Notes: generated by a model not told the origin, from the sequence alone. 64,000 nucleotides of DNA from Aquihabitans sp. G128 (GCF_019048865.1 NZ_CP077604.1:4030001-4094000); one strand, 5' to 3'; positions 25,421 through 35,551 are shown, counted from the stretch's first letter. Numbers and translations: made by a program.

Positions 25421-28039
25421 ATGAGCCCGGCGGCCGCGGCCCAGCTCGCCTTCGGCGCCGAGTTCGCCACGTTCCTCGTCGCCGTGGCCGGCGTGGCGTC
25501 CGCCCTCCGGCCCGGGCTGCTGTCGGACACGCCGTGGGCCCGCTCGGCGTTGGCCAGCGGCTTCCTGGGCCTGGCCGTCGCCGCCTTCCTGCGTGGCGCG
25601 CTCATCGTCCCCGACCCCGGTCGGCCCGTCCTCCAGGTGCTGCGGTTCACCGCCGGGCTGGCCCTGGTGGCCGGGCTCCTGCGGTGGCGGGGGCGCCGCA
25701 GCGGGGTGGCGTTCGGCGCCGGCATCATCGGCCTGGCCGCCGCCGGGATCGCCCTGCGCACCCACCACGTCGAGGTGGGCGACGGGCTCCGGGCGCTCAG
25801 CGCCGCCTTCCTCGCCGCCGCCCTCGTCTCGGCGGCCCGCCGGTCGATCTCGGCCCGCATCGCGGTGAGCGCCGCGGTGCTGGTGCTCGGCGTGGTGCTC
25901 GTGGTGGCCGTCTCGGTCTCGATCACCGTGTCGGACAACGTCGAGGGCGAGGCGCTCCGGCGCTACACGGCGCGAGCCGAGGCCGAGGCCGACAACGTGC
26001 TCGCCGAGGCCCGCACCGGGCTGGGGCCGGCCCGGCTGATCGCCGGCGTGCTGGCGGCCCAGCGGTCGGCCGCCCTCCAGCGGGTGGCCGAGGCCGGGGC
26101 GCCGGCCGACGTCGACCGCAAGGACCTCGGCGCCGCCCTCGGCGACCTCACCGACCGGCGCCTGCTCGACATCGGCGACCCGGTGGTGCTGCTGGCGCCC
26201 GACGGCTCCTCCACCGCCGCCACCCCCACGGACCTCGCCGCCGCCACCCGGTTCTCGCTGGCCGGCGACCCGGCGGTGCGCGAAGCCCTGTCCGCGGGAG
26301 CCGAGCGCCAGGGCGTGGCGGTGATCGGCCGGGAGGCGTTCGCCGTCGCGGTGGCCCCGCTCGTGGTGCGACCCGAGGGCGCCCCGCAGAAGACCGTGGG
26401 GGCGGTGGTCGTGGCCCGCCGCCTCGACGACACCTACCTGCGGGTGCTCGGCACCGGCGGCGAGGACCTGTCGTTCGTGCTGGCCACGCCCACCCGGGTG
26501 GTGGCCCGCGCCGGGGGTGGCCCGGGTGCCGCGGAGATCGGCGCGCTGGCCCGCCGGGTGGTCGACGACGGCGCCAACCCCCAGGAGCGCCGGTCCGAGG
26601 GCTTCGTGGCCGCTGCGCCCATCGAGGGCGGCGACGGCCGCTCGGTCCTGGCCATGGTGGTGGCGGCGCCCGCCGACGCCGCCGAGCACACCCAGGAGGC
26701 GCTGTTCCGCACGCTGTTCGTGGTCGCGCTCGGCGCCGCCATGGCGGCGGTGGTCACCGCGGTGTTCGTGGGCGAGCGCATCGGGCGGGGCCTGGGCCGG
26801 CTCACCGAGGCCGCCCAGCAGCTCCAGTCGGGCTCGCTCGACACCCGCATCCGGATCCGCTCCGACGACGAGCTGGGCGTGCTGGGCGAGGCCTTCTCGT
26901 CGATGGCCAGCTCGATCCGCGTGATGACCGACGAGCTGCGGGCGGTGGCCGCCGACGAGGCCGCGGTGCGCGCCCGCCTCCAGGCCGTGGTCGCCGGCAT
27001 GAGCGAGGCGCTGGTGGCCGTCGACCGCGCCGGGTCGGTCATCGAGGTGAACCGTGCGGGCGAGGAGCTCCTCGGGCTCGACCGCGCCGATGCCGTGGGC
27101 CGGCCGGTCGCCGACACCGTGGCGTGGCGCCTGCTCGACGGCACCGCGGCCCCCATGGACCGTGCCGACCTGCTCGACGGGGTGGCCATGGTGGCCGACC
27201 TCGCGGTGGGCGCCGACACCATCCCGGTGGTGGTCACCTCCGGGACGCTCCGCGGCGAGGACGGCTCCGACGAGGGCGCCGTGCTGGTGCTGCGCGACGT
27301 GCGCAGCGAGCGCGAGGTCGAGGACCTGAAGTCGTCGATCCTCGCCAACATCGGCCACGAGCTGCGCACGCCCCTCACGCCCATCAAGGGCTACGCCGGC
27401 ATGCTGCGCGACCGGAAGCTCGACGAGGACCGCACCAAGGCGTTCGCCTCGGAGATCATCAGCGGCGTCGACCAGCTGGAGCGGGTGGTGCGCCAGCTCG
27501 TCACCTTCGCCACCATCGCCGCCGGGCACCTGACCGTCGACCCGACGGAGGCCGACGTCGACGACCTGGCCGACGGGCTGCGCACCCGCTGGGCACCGCG
27601 GGTGGGCACCGGCCACACGCTCGCCGTCGACGTGGCCGACGGCGTGGGCGCCGCCTGGGTCGACCGTGCCCTCTTCGACCAGGCCGTCGACGAGCTGGTC
27701 GACAACGCCCTCAAGTACTCGCCCGACGGCGGTCCGGTCGCCGTGCGCTTCGCACCCGCCGACGGCGACGGCATCGACGAGCCGGCCCACGCCCTCACGG
27801 TCACCATCACCGACCGCGGCATCGGCATCCCGCCCGAGCGCCTGGCCACCCTGGCCGACCCGTTCAGCCAGGCCGACCCGTCGAACACCCGCCTCTTCAA
27901 CGGCCTCGGCCTCGGCCTGGCGTGCGCGGATCGCATCGTGCGGGCCCACGGCGGCCGGCTGGCCTACGCCTCGAACGAGCGTCGGGGCACGTCGGTCTCT
28001 ATCCTTCTCCCATTGGAGCCGGCTGCCGGGGAGCCGTAG
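25421..28039 (+). CDS. Large multi-domain sensor histidine kinase
   Basis: 872 residues. An N-terminal block of about five hydrophobic helices (1–130) is followed by a helix (about 145–170), an extracytoplasmic sensor region (about 175–430), a further membrane helix, HAMP (about 445–500), a PAS domain (about 525–600), HisKA with His646 (ANIGHELRTPL) and HATPase_c (LVDNALKYSPD, DRGIGIP, LFNGLGLGLA). No response regulator is adjacent, so it is an orphan kinase in this window. It begins two bases after the Lon-like protease stop and ends immediately before a FecR-like reading frame, so the three are probably one operon for envelope signalling. Confidence 0.88.
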   Translation: MSPAAAAQLAFGAEFATFLVAVAGVASALRPGLLSDTPWARSALASGFLGLAVAAFLRGALIVPDPGRPVLQVLRFTAGLALVAGLLRWRGRRSGVAFGAGIIGLAAAGIALRTHHVEVGDGLRALSAAFLAAALVSAARRSISARIAVSAAVLVLGVVLVVAVSVSITVSDNVEGEALRRYTARAEAEADNVLAEARTGLGPARLIAGVLAAQRSAALQRVAEAGAPADVDRKDLGAALGDLTDRRLLDIGDPVVLLAPDGSSTAATPTDLAAATRFSLAGDPAVREALSAGAERQGVAVIGREAFAVAVAPLVVRPEGAPQKTVGAVVVARRLDDTYLRVLGTGGEDLSFVLATPTRVVARAGGGPGAAEIGALARRVVDDGANPQERRSEGFVAAAPIEGGDGRSVLAMVVAAPADAAEHTQEALFRTLFVVALGAAMAAVVTAVFVGERIGRGLGRLTEAAQQLQSGSLDTRIRIRSDDELGVLGEAFSSMASSIRVMTDELRAVAADEAAVRARLQAVVAGMSEALVAVDRAGSVIEVNRAGEELLGLDRADAVGRPVADTVAWRLLDGTAAPMDRADLLDGVAMVADLAVGADTIPVVVTSGTLRGEDGSDEGAVLVLRDVRSEREVEDLKSSILANIGHELRTPLTPIKGYAGMLRDRKLDEDRTKAFASEIISGVDQLERVVRQLVTFATIAAGHLTVDPTEADVDDLADGLRTRWAPRVGTGHTLAVDVADGVGAAWVDRALFDQAVDELVDNALKYSPDGGPVAVRFAPADGDGIDEPAHALTVTITDRGIGIPPERLATLADPFSQADPSNTRLFNGLGLGLACADRIVRAHGGRLAYASNERRGTSVSILLPLEPAAGEP

Positions 28040-28247
28040 ATGAGCGCAGTGCGAGAAGCGGTGGTGGGCAGCGGTCCCATCGGCGCGCCGCGCCCGCTCC
28101 ACGTCGTGCCGCCGCCCGAGCCCTCCACCGAGCTCGTCCACGTCCCGCGCCGAGCCGGCGCCGGAGGCCGCACCCCCTCGCTCGCGCTTCCACCCCGCCT
28201 CGTGGACCTGGCCGGCCGGGCTGGGTCGCCCCTCTCGGGCGCTGCCG

Positions 28248-29657
28248 GTGGTGGCGGCCGGGCTGCTCGTGGCCGTCGGCGCGGTGGTCATCGGCGGTTC
28301 GTCGGCATCCGGGCCCGCCCCGGGCGAGGCGCTGGTGACGGTGCACGGCGTGGCCACGGTGCACCGGGCCGACGGCGGCACCGAGACGGTCACCGACCAC
28401 ACCCGCTTGGAGCCAGGCGACCGCTTCAGCATCCGGTCGGGCTCGGCCGAGCTCGAGCTCGCCGACGACGTGCGGTTCAGCGCGGTGGACCGCAGCGGCG
28501 ACGTGCCGGCCACCGAGCTCACGATGGCGCGGGTGCCGACCCTGCGGTCCGGTCCGCTGCTGGTGGTCGCCCCGCACGGCACCACCCTCACCTCCGGCAG
28601 CGGCGAGGTCCGGCTCACCGGCTCCGCCGCCGCCCGGGTCACCCGCACCTCGGCCGTGGGCGTCGAGGTCTTCCGGGGCCGGGCCACGCTCGACACGGCC
28701 GGCCGGACCGTGGCGGTGCCCACGCTCCGCGCCGGAGAGATCGTGGCCGCCGGCGAGCTCAGCGGGACCCGGCCGGTGGCCTATCGAGCATCGGACGCCT
28801 GGGACCGTCGCTACCTCGGCCCGGCCATCTCGCTCGACCGCCAGCTCACCTCGCTGCTGCGGGGCATGCGGGCCGACGGCGTCGACGGCGCCGCCCTCGC
28901 CCAGAAGGTGCGGGCCCGTGACGACGGATCCCCCTCGGCCACCCGGCTGCAGGCCCTCTTGCGGTCACGGTCGGGCGCGCTCGACTCGGCCGTCGGCGTG
29001 GCCATCGTCGGCCTCGCCGGTGACGGCTCCTACGTCGACCGCTGGACCCGCGCCTTCCGGTTCCACGACGCCGGCGCCCCCTGGGGCCTGGTGGCCATGG
29101 ACCTCGGCGTCGATCCCGACGCGGTCATCGACGCCCTCGGCCGTGCCGCCCAGACCACCCCGTCGCTCGCAGACGGCGCCGCCTCCGACGAGCGGGCCGG
29201 CACCACGATCGACCCCGCCACCGGCCTCCCGGTGGCGGGCGGAGACGGCGCGACGGCTGCTGGGCCCGGTGCCGACGGCGGCGCCGGCGGGGTCGACGGT
29301 GGCACCGACGGGTCCCAGCCGGTGGCGACGCTGCCCGGCGGGACGCCCATCACCATCCCCGGCGTGACGGTCCCGGGGGCGACGATCCCCGGCGTCACGG
29401 TGCCCGTCACCCTGCCCGGCGTGACGCTGCCGCCGGTCACCGTCGGCACCATCCCTGCGGTGACCACCATCGTCTCGGGCCTCGACACCGTCACCGGCGG
29501 CCTGGTCACCGACCTCACCGGCACGGTGGGGACGATCCTGGCGCCGATCACCGGCCCGCTCACCGGCAGCGGCGGCCTCCTCGGGCCCGTCACCGGGTCC
29601 GGCGGGGTGCTGGGCGGGGTCACCGGCTCCGGCGGCCTCCTGCCGCTCGGTCCCTGA
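28248..29657 (+). CDS. FecR-domain exported protein with repetitive C-terminus (5' end probably frameshifted)
   Basis: One membrane helix at the start (VVAAGLLVAVGAVVIGG), then a FecR-like domain (about 20–160; GDRFSIRSGSAELELAD), a helical middle and a C-terminal tail of valine-proline repeats (TIPGVTVPG and variants) ending in SGGLLG/SGGVLG repeats. An ATG at 28040, abutting the kinase stop, opens a cytosolic lead in another frame, and codon bias switches near the CCCC run at 28229–28232. One extra C there would fuse a 65-residue N-terminus to the helix, so the intact gene is probably 28040–29657. Role unknown; it may sit in the cell wall. Confidence 0.65.
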   Translation: MVAAGLLVAVGAVVIGGSSASGPAPGEALVTVHGVATVHRADGGTETVTDHTRLEPGDRFSIRSGSAELELADDVRFSAVDRSGDVPATELTMARVPTLRSGPLLVVAPHGTTLTSGSGEVRLTGSAAARVTRTSAVGVEVFRGRATLDTAGRTVAVPTLRAGEIVAAGELSGTRPVAYRASDAWDRRYLGPAISLDRQLTSLLRGMRADGVDGAALAQKVRARDDGSPSATRLQALLRSRSGALDSAVGVAIVGLAGDGSYVDRWTRAFRFHDAGAPWGLVAMDLGVDPDAVIDALGRAAQTTPSLADGAASDERAGTTIDPATGLPVAGGDGATAAGPGADGGAGGVDGGTDGSQPVATLPGGTPITIPGVTVPGATIPGVTVPVTLPGVTLPPVTVGTIPAVTTIVSGLDTVTGGLVTDLTGTVGTILAPITGPLTGSGGLLGPVTGSGGVLGGVTGSGGLLPLGP

Positions 29658-29722
29658 CCACGCCGGGCTCCACGATGGTGGGAAGTTCGGTGAGGCTCCC
29701 CGATCCCGGGCGGTCGCGCTCC

Positions 29723-29728
29723 TAACCT
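29723..29728 (+). promoter_or_regulatory. -10 element (TAACCT) of the DivIVA-domain gene
   Basis: TAACCT ends eight bases before the ATG at 29737 without a ribosome site, matching other leaderless starts here. Confidence 0.45.
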
Positions 29729-29736
29729 CGCGGGCG

Positions 29737-32238
29737 ATGCCCGACGCCGCCGACCGCCCCCTGCTCGATCCCGACACCATCGCCGGACACGCCTTCACGC
29801 GGTCCCGGAAGGGCTACGAGGCCGACGAGGTCCGGGCCTACCTGGTGTCGCTGGCGTCGCAGGTGCGTGAGGCCCAGCAACGGCGCGCCGACCTCGAACG
29901 GCGCGTGGCCGAGCTCGAGCGCCGCGCCGTCGACCCGAAGGACCTCGACGAGGACGCCGTCACCCAGCTGCTCGGCGAGGAGACCGCCCGGGTGCTGGAG
30001 ACGGCCCGCAAGGCCGCCAACGACATCCGCAGCCGGGCCGAGGAGGCCGCCAAGGCCCGCACCGACGACGCCGACGACCAGGCCACCGCCACCCGCTCGT
30101 CGGCCGACCAGTACGCCGACGGCGTCCGGTCCTCGGCCGACGAGGCCGCCGTCCGCGCCAAGGCCGAGGCCGACGAGTACGCCGAGGCCACCCGCAGCGC
30201 CGCCGACGCCGAGACCACCGCCCAGCGAGCGTCCGCCGATGAGTACTCCGGCGCCATCCGCGGCGCGGCCGACGAGGAGGTCGCCGCCCTCCGCGCCACC
30301 GCCACCGCCGAGATCGACCGGGTGCGTGCCGAGGCCGAGACCGTGTTGGCCGACCGCACCGCCGAGGCCGAGGTCCGGGCCACCGCCATCGTCGGCGAGG
30401 CCGACGCCTACAGCGCCCGCACGCGCGAGGACGCCGACCGCTACGCCGAGGCCACCCGCGCCGCCGCCGACTCCTACCGGGCCGACGTGCAGAGCGCCGC
30501 CGACGCCTACCGAGACGCTGCCACGTCCGAGGGCGATCGCCTCCGCTCCGAGGCCCTGGCCGACGCCGAGGCCACCCGCAGCGCGGCCGACGCCGACGCC
30601 GTGGAGCGCCGCGAGGCGGGCGAGGCCGAGGTCGAGCAGGTCCTGGCCGACGCCCGCGAGCAAGGCCGCTCCATGGTCCAGGAGGCCCGCACGTACCGCG
30701 AGCGGGTCATCGCCGACCTGGCCGATCGCCGGCGCGGCGCTCGGGCCCAGCTCGAGCAGCTCGCCGCCACCCGCGATGCCCTGGCCGTCACCCTCACCGA
30801 CGTCGCCGGCCGCATCGAGTCGTCCCACCGCTCGCTGCAGGACGCCATCATCGACCCCCGCGAGGTGGGCGACCTGGCCCGGGACCGCACCACGCTCGAA
30901 GCGGCCGACGTCCCCGAGGTGCCCGCCACCTCCGTCGCCGTCGGCGAGGTCGACGGCCCGCCGGCCGCCTCGATCGAGGACGAGCCGATCGAGGCAGCCG
31001 ATGACGAGGGAGCCGACGCCGGGCCGGTGCCGGCTGACGCTGAGGACGCCCTGCCGGAGGACGAGCTGGCGGACGCGCCGGCGGCCGAGGAGCCCGTCGT
31101 GGCCGAGATCGCCGTCGTCGAGCCCGAGCCCGACGCTGGGCCCGAGCCGGACGCACCGACCGACGAGGCTGAGGGCGAGGACGCGTCGCCCGAGGCCGCC
31201 GTCGCGCCGGAGCCCGAGGACGATCACCTCGATGCCGAGCCCGACGACGCCGAGCTCGAAGCGGCCGCCGGCCCCGAGGGCCCGGACCAGCCCGAGGGCG
31301 AGGTCGAGCCCGAGGCGGCGAGCGACGACACCGCTTCCGCCCTGGAGCCGGAGCCCGAACCGGACGCCGAGGCCGACCCCGAGCCAGAGGCCGAGACCGA
31401 GGTCGACGACCTGTTCGCCCGCATCCGGGCCGATCGCGAGCAGGCCGAGTCGGCTGCCGCCGAGGCTCCCGAGCCCGACGGCGCTGCGACCGGCGACGAG
31501 CCGACGACGGTGGTCGAGGCGGTCGCCGTCGACGGCGAGGGCGGCGAGCCCGAGGTCGAGGTGGCCGAGAAGGACGACGCCGATCCCGACACCGACCTGC
31601 TCGACCTGCGCGACGCCACCACCGACGAGATCGAGCGGCAGCTGGCCCGGCGCCTCAAGCGGGTGCTGTCGGACGAGCAGAACGAGGTGCTCGACCTGCT
31701 GCGCCGCACCCGGGGCAACCCCGGCGCGTCCGAGGTGCTGCCGTCGGAGGACGACCACCTGGCCCGCTACACCACCGCCGCCCTCGAGGACCTCACCGCC
31801 GCCGAGCGGGCCGGCGCCGGCTTCTACGGCGACGCCCCCCGCCGCACGGCCGACGTGCGCGACGTGGGCAGCGAGTTCGCCGCCACCATGGTCCGCCAGA
31901 TCCGGGGCCGCCTGGAGCGGGCCTTCGACGACGGCGGTGACGAGAACGAGGTGGGGGAGCGCATCCGGGCCTGCTACCGGGAGTGGAAGACCCAGCGGAT
32001 CGCCGACACGGCTCGCCACTACGTGATCGCCGCCTTCTCCCGGGGCGTGGCCGAGGCCGCGCCCGACGGGGCGAGCTTCCGTTGGCTGGTCGACCACGGC
32101 GACGCCGCCGCCCCCGACTGCGACGACAACGCCCTGGCCGGCGCGGTCCGCAAGGGCGAGACGTTCCCCACCGGCGACCTCTGCCCGCCGGCCCACCCCG
32201 GCTGCCGCTGCCTCCTGGTGCTGGTCGACGCCACCTGA
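29737..32238 (+). CDS. DivIVA-domain / coiled-coil protein fused to MuF-like C-terminal domain
   Basis: 833 residues in three parts. Residues 1–65 resemble the DivIVA N-terminal domain (FTRSRKGYEADEVRAYLVSL). Residues about 65–370 are long alanine-rich coiled coil with repeated ADEYAEATR-type units. About 390–620 is an acidic, probably disordered linker. The C-terminal 210 residues resemble the phage Mu F / SPP1 gp7 minor head domain, ending with Cys795 in PDCDDN and Cys816, His820, Cys823 and Cys825 in CPPAHPGCRC, a likely metal site. DivIVA proteins mark curved membranes and poles. A MuF-type domain on a cellular scaffold is unusual, and no other phage gene is close. Confidence 0.72.
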   Translation: MPDAADRPLLDPDTIAGHAFTRSRKGYEADEVRAYLVSLASQVREAQQRRADLERRVAELERRAVDPKDLDEDAVTQLLGEETARVLETARKAANDIRSRAEEAAKARTDDADDQATATRSSADQYADGVRSSADEAAVRAKAEADEYAEATRSAADAETTAQRASADEYSGAIRGAADEEVAALRATATAEIDRVRAEAETVLADRTAEAEVRATAIVGEADAYSARTREDADRYAEATRAAADSYRADVQSAADAYRDAATSEGDRLRSEALADAEATRSAADADAVERREAGEAEVEQVLADAREQGRSMVQEARTYRERVIADLADRRRGARAQLEQLAATRDALAVTLTDVAGRIESSHRSLQDAIIDPREVGDLARDRTTLEAADVPEVPATSVAVGEVDGPPAASIEDEPIEAADDEGADAGPVPADAEDALPEDELADAPAAEEPVVAEIAVVEPEPDAGPEPDAPTDEAEGEDASPEAAVAPEPEDDHLDAEPDDAELEAAAGPEGPDQPEGEVEPEAASDDTASALEPEPEPDAEADPEPEAETEVDDLFARIRADREQAESAAAEAPEPDGAATGDEPTTVVEAVAVDGEGGEPEVEVAEKDDADPDTDLLDLRDATTDEIERQLARRLKRVLSDEQNEVLDLLRRTRGNPGASEVLPSEDDHLARYTTAALEDLTAAERAGAGFYGDAPRRTADVRDVGSEFAATMVRQIRGRLERAFDDGGDENEVGERIRACYREWKTQRIADTARHYVIAAFSRGVAEAAPDGASFRWLVDHGDAAAPDCDDNALAGAVRKGETFPTGDLCPPAHPGCRCLLVLVDAT

Positions 32239-32356
32239 GCCTCGGCCCAGCCCCGACCGACGCCGATCCTGGGCGTCGGCGCAACGGCGGCGCGCCGCCC
32301 GTTGAACAGGCGCTGAGCGCCGGTTGCGGCGACCATGGGGAATCCGGACCGGCCAG

Positions 32357-32362
32357 TAGGCT
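32357..32362 (+). promoter_or_regulatory. -10 element (TAGGCT) of the UPF0182 gene
   Basis: TAGGCT ends eight bases before the ATG at 32371, with no Shine-Dalgarno sequence. Confidence 0.45.
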
Positions 32363-32370
32363 CCGGGCCT

Positions 32371-35300
32371 ATGCGCCCGCAGCCTGACCTGCCCCGCCGG
32401 CCGTCCCGACGGGATCGCCGGGCTCGCCGCGGGCCCCGGTTCGCCGGGCGAGGCCGCGCCATCCTCGGCGGGGCCCTGGTCTTCCTGTTCGTGCTGCTGA
32501 TCTCCCTGCGCGGGATCGCGTCCTTCTACACCGACTACCTGTGGTTCCAGTCGCTCGACCTCACCTCGGTCTGGCGCACGGTGCTGGGCGCCAAGCTGTC
32601 GCTCACCATCATCGGCGCCGTCGTCTTCTTCGCCCTGTGCTGGGGCAACCTCACCATCGCCGAGCGCCTGGCCCCGGCCTTCCGCCCGTCGAACGGCGAG
32701 GACGACCTGATCGAGCGCTACCACGAGATCGTGGGCCGGCGAGCGGGCACGGTCCGCCTCGGCCTGGCCAGCTTCCTCGCCCTCGTGGTGGGCGTGAGCC
32801 TGGGCGGCAGCTGGAACGAGTGGATCCTCTTCAACAACCGGGTGGACTTCGGCCAGAAGGACGCCACCTTCCACACCGACGTCGGCTTCTACGTCTTCCA
32901 GCTCCCGTTCCTCACCACGGTGGCCTCGTGGCTGTTCTCCGGGCTGATCCTGGTGCTGATCGTCACGCTCATGGCCCACGTGGTGAACGGCGGCATCCGC
33001 TTCCACACCAACCTCGACCGGGTCACCCCGCAGGTGAAGGCCCACGTGTCGGTGCTGCTGGGCGCCCTCGCCCTGGTGCAGGGCGGCCGCTACTGGCTCG
33101 ACCGCTACCAGCTGACCTTCTCGACCCGTGGCACCGTCGACGGCGCCACCTACACCGACCACAACGTGCAGATGCGGGTGATCTACCTGCTGATCGCCAT
33201 CTCGGTGTTCGCCTTCGGCCTGTTCATCGCCAACATCTGGCGGCGCGGCTGGGTGCTGCCCGCCATGGGCGTGGGCCTCTGGCTGTTCGTGGCCGTGCTG
33301 GCCGGTGGGATCGTGCCCGCGTTCGTGCAGCGCTTCCGGGTGGAGCCGGCGGAGTCCTCCATGGAGGCGCCGTACATCCGGCAGAACATCGACGCCACCC
33401 GCAAGTCCTACGGGCTCGACGACGTGCAGCTGAAGGACTTCGCCTTCAAGGGCGACCTCGACGCCAAGGGGCTGGCCGACAACCTCGGCACGCTCAGCAA
33501 CGTGCGGCTGTGGGACCCCTCGATCATGCGGGACAGCTACGAGCGCCAGCAGCAGCGCCGGGCGTTCTACGAGATCAACGACGTCGACGTCGACCGCTAC
33601 ATGATCGACGGTGAGCTCACCCAGGTGATGTTCGCCGCCCGTGACCTGGCCACCGCCGGCGTGCAGCAGTCGTCGTGGGAGGCCAAGCACCTCGCCTACA
33701 CCCACGGCTACGGGGTGGTGGGCGCCACCGCCAACACCAAGACCTCCAGCGGCGACCCCGACCTGATCGCCAAGAACATCCCGGTGGAGACCGCCGACGG
33801 CGGCCCGGTGGTGAAGCAGCCCGGCATCTACTTCGGCGAGAACAAGTCCGGCTACGTCATCACCAACACCGACCGGCCCGAGATCGACTACCAGGACGCC
33901 ACCACGAAGTTCAAGGCCTATGCCGGCAAGGACGGCATCCGCCTCGGCTCCGGCGCCGGCGGCCTGGTGAAGCGGGCGGCGTTCGCCCTGCGCTTCGGCG
34001 ACATCAACCCGCTCGTCTCGGGCAACATCCGCCCCGAGTCGAAGGTGCTCATCGAGCGGGACGTGACCGCCCGGGTGAAGTCGGTGGCGCCGTTCCTGGC
34101 GTATGACGCCGACCCGTACCTGGTGCTGCTCGACGGCAAGGTCAAGTACGTCCTCGACGCCTACACGACCACCCGCAACTACCCGAACGCCCAGCGCGCC
34201 GACACCGGTGGCCTGGCCGAGGGCAGCGGCCTGCGGGGTCGCTCGTTCAACTACGCCCGCAACTCGGTGAAGGCCGTGGTCGACGCCTACGACGGCACCG
34301 TCGACCTCTACGTGGTGGACACCAAGGACCCGATCATCAAGGCGTACCAGAAGGCCTTCCCGGACCTGTTCACCCCGGTGAGCAAGGCGCCGCAGGAGCT
34401 GCGAGACCACTTCCGCTACCCGGAGGACTTGTTCACGGTCCAGACCCAGATGTGGGCGAAGTACCACGTCAAGGACGCCGACACCTTCTACAACGGCAAC
34501 GACGAGTGGCAGGTGCCGCGGGACCCGGGCGTGACGACCGTGAAGAACTCCCAGGCCACCACCGTCGGCCCCGACGGCCAGCCGCTCTCGCCCAACGACC
34601 GCTACAAGTCGCAGTACCAGCTGATGAAGCTGCCCGGGGAGGACCAGGAGTCCTTCGTGATCCTGCGGCCCTACGCGGCGGCGAGCAACGGCAACAGCAC
34701 CAGCAGCCAGAACCAGATGACCTCGTTCTTCGTGGCCAGCAGCGACCCCGACAACTACGGGGAGCTGCGCACGTACGTGATGCCCACCTCGCGGCTGCCC
34801 GACGGGCCCAACCTCGCGGCCGACGGCATCCAGTCCGACGACGTGGTGGCCGGGCTGCGCCGCGACCTGTGCCAGGGCAAGTCGGTCTGCGACCTGCCCA
34901 CACCCGTGATCATCCCGGTCGACAACTCCCTGCTGTACGTGCAGTCGTTCTTCGTGGCCGGCACCGACGTCGGCGCCCCCAAGCTCGAGAACGTGATCGT
35001 GAGCTACCAGTCGGGCGACGACACCCGCATCGCCGTGGCCAGCACCTTCCGCGAGGCGCTGGTGAAGATCTTCGGCGCCGACGACGTGCCCGAGGGCATC
35101 GAGGACACCAAGGTGGTGGGCTCCTCCGCCGGCAACGGCGACGGCATCGACGACCCCGTCGAGACCGACGGCTCGACGACCACCACCACGACCACGCCCA
35201 AGGGCAGCACCAGCGGCACCATCAGCGCCCAGGAGGCCGCGCTCATCGACAAGATCGTGGCCGCCTTCGACGCCGCCGACGATGCCGCCCGCTCCGGCGA

Positions 35301-35514
35301 CCAGGTCCTCTACGCCCAGAAGATCAAGGAGGCCGACGGCTACGCCGACGACCTCGCCGCCCTCCGCAAGAAGGACACGGGCTCGTCCGGCTCGGGCTCG
35401 TCCTCGTCGAGCACCACGACCACCACCAAGCCCTCGTCCGGCACCAGCGGCAGCGGCGGTTCGAGCACGACGACGACCCCCAAGACCACCACCACCAGCT
35501 CCGCCGGGGCCTGA
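32371..35514 (+). CDS. UPF0182 family membrane protein
   Basis: 1047 residues. About seven membrane helices in the first 330 residues (LFVLLISLRGIASFYTDYLWF is the family's opening) are followed by a large extracytoplasmic domain with the family's conserved YTHGYG and NYARNSVKAVVDAYDG segments. The C-terminus is a 120-residue Thr/Ser/Gly-rich tail preceded by a short helical stretch (about 950–1000). UPF0182 (COG1615) is widespread in Actinobacteria and of unknown function. Start chosen by the leaderless promoter; an in-frame start further upstream would lie before that promoter. It is followed by palindromic repeats and the initiator tRNA. Confidence 0.92.
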   Translation: MRPQPDLPRRPSRRDRRARRGPRFAGRGRAILGGALVFLFVLLISLRGIASFYTDYLWFQSLDLTSVWRTVLGAKLSLTIIGAVVFFALCWGNLTIAERLAPAFRPSNGEDDLIERYHEIVGRRAGTVRLGLASFLALVVGVSLGGSWNEWILFNNRVDFGQKDATFHTDVGFYVFQLPFLTTVASWLFSGLILVLIVTLMAHVVNGGIRFHTNLDRVTPQVKAHVSVLLGALALVQGGRYWLDRYQLTFSTRGTVDGATYTDHNVQMRVIYLLIAISVFAFGLFIANIWRRGWVLPAMGVGLWLFVAVLAGGIVPAFVQRFRVEPAESSMEAPYIRQNIDATRKSYGLDDVQLKDFAFKGDLDAKGLADNLGTLSNVRLWDPSIMRDSYERQQQRRAFYEINDVDVDRYMIDGELTQVMFAARDLATAGVQQSSWEAKHLAYTHGYGVVGATANTKTSSGDPDLIAKNIPVETADGGPVVKQPGIYFGENKSGYVITNTDRPEIDYQDATTKFKAYAGKDGIRLGSGAGGLVKRAAFALRFGDINPLVSGNIRPESKVLIERDVTARVKSVAPFLAYDADPYLVLLDGKVKYVLDAYTTTRNYPNAQRADTGGLAEGSGLRGRSFNYARNSVKAVVDAYDGTVDLYVVDTKDPIIKAYQKAFPDLFTPVSKAPQELRDHFRYPEDLFTVQTQMWAKYHVKDADTFYNGNDEWQVPRDPGVTTVKNSQATTVGPDGQPLSPNDRYKSQYQLMKLPGEDQESFVILRPYAAASNGNSTSSQNQMTSFFVASSDPDNYGELRTYVMPTSRLPDGPNLAADGIQSDDVVAGLRRDLCQGKSVCDLPTPVIIPVDNSLLYVQSFFVAGTDVGAPKLENVIVSYQSGDDTRIAVASTFREALVKIFGADDVPEGIEDTKVVGSSAGNGDGIDDPVETDGSTTTTTTTPKGSTSGTISAQEAALIDKIVAAFDAADDAARSGDQVLYAQKIKEADGYADDLAALRKKDTGSSGSGSSSSSTTTTTKPSSGTSGSGGSSTTTTPKTTTTSSAGA

Positions 35515-35551
35515 CCCGGGGTCCGTCCCGTCCGGCGCGCCGCCGCCCCGC

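Noticed and set aside
28040..28921. Independent 293-residue protein after the kinase
   Set aside because: Only its first 65 or so residues have coding bias; the rest is a shadow of the FecR-like gene, so it is better read as that gene's N-terminus.
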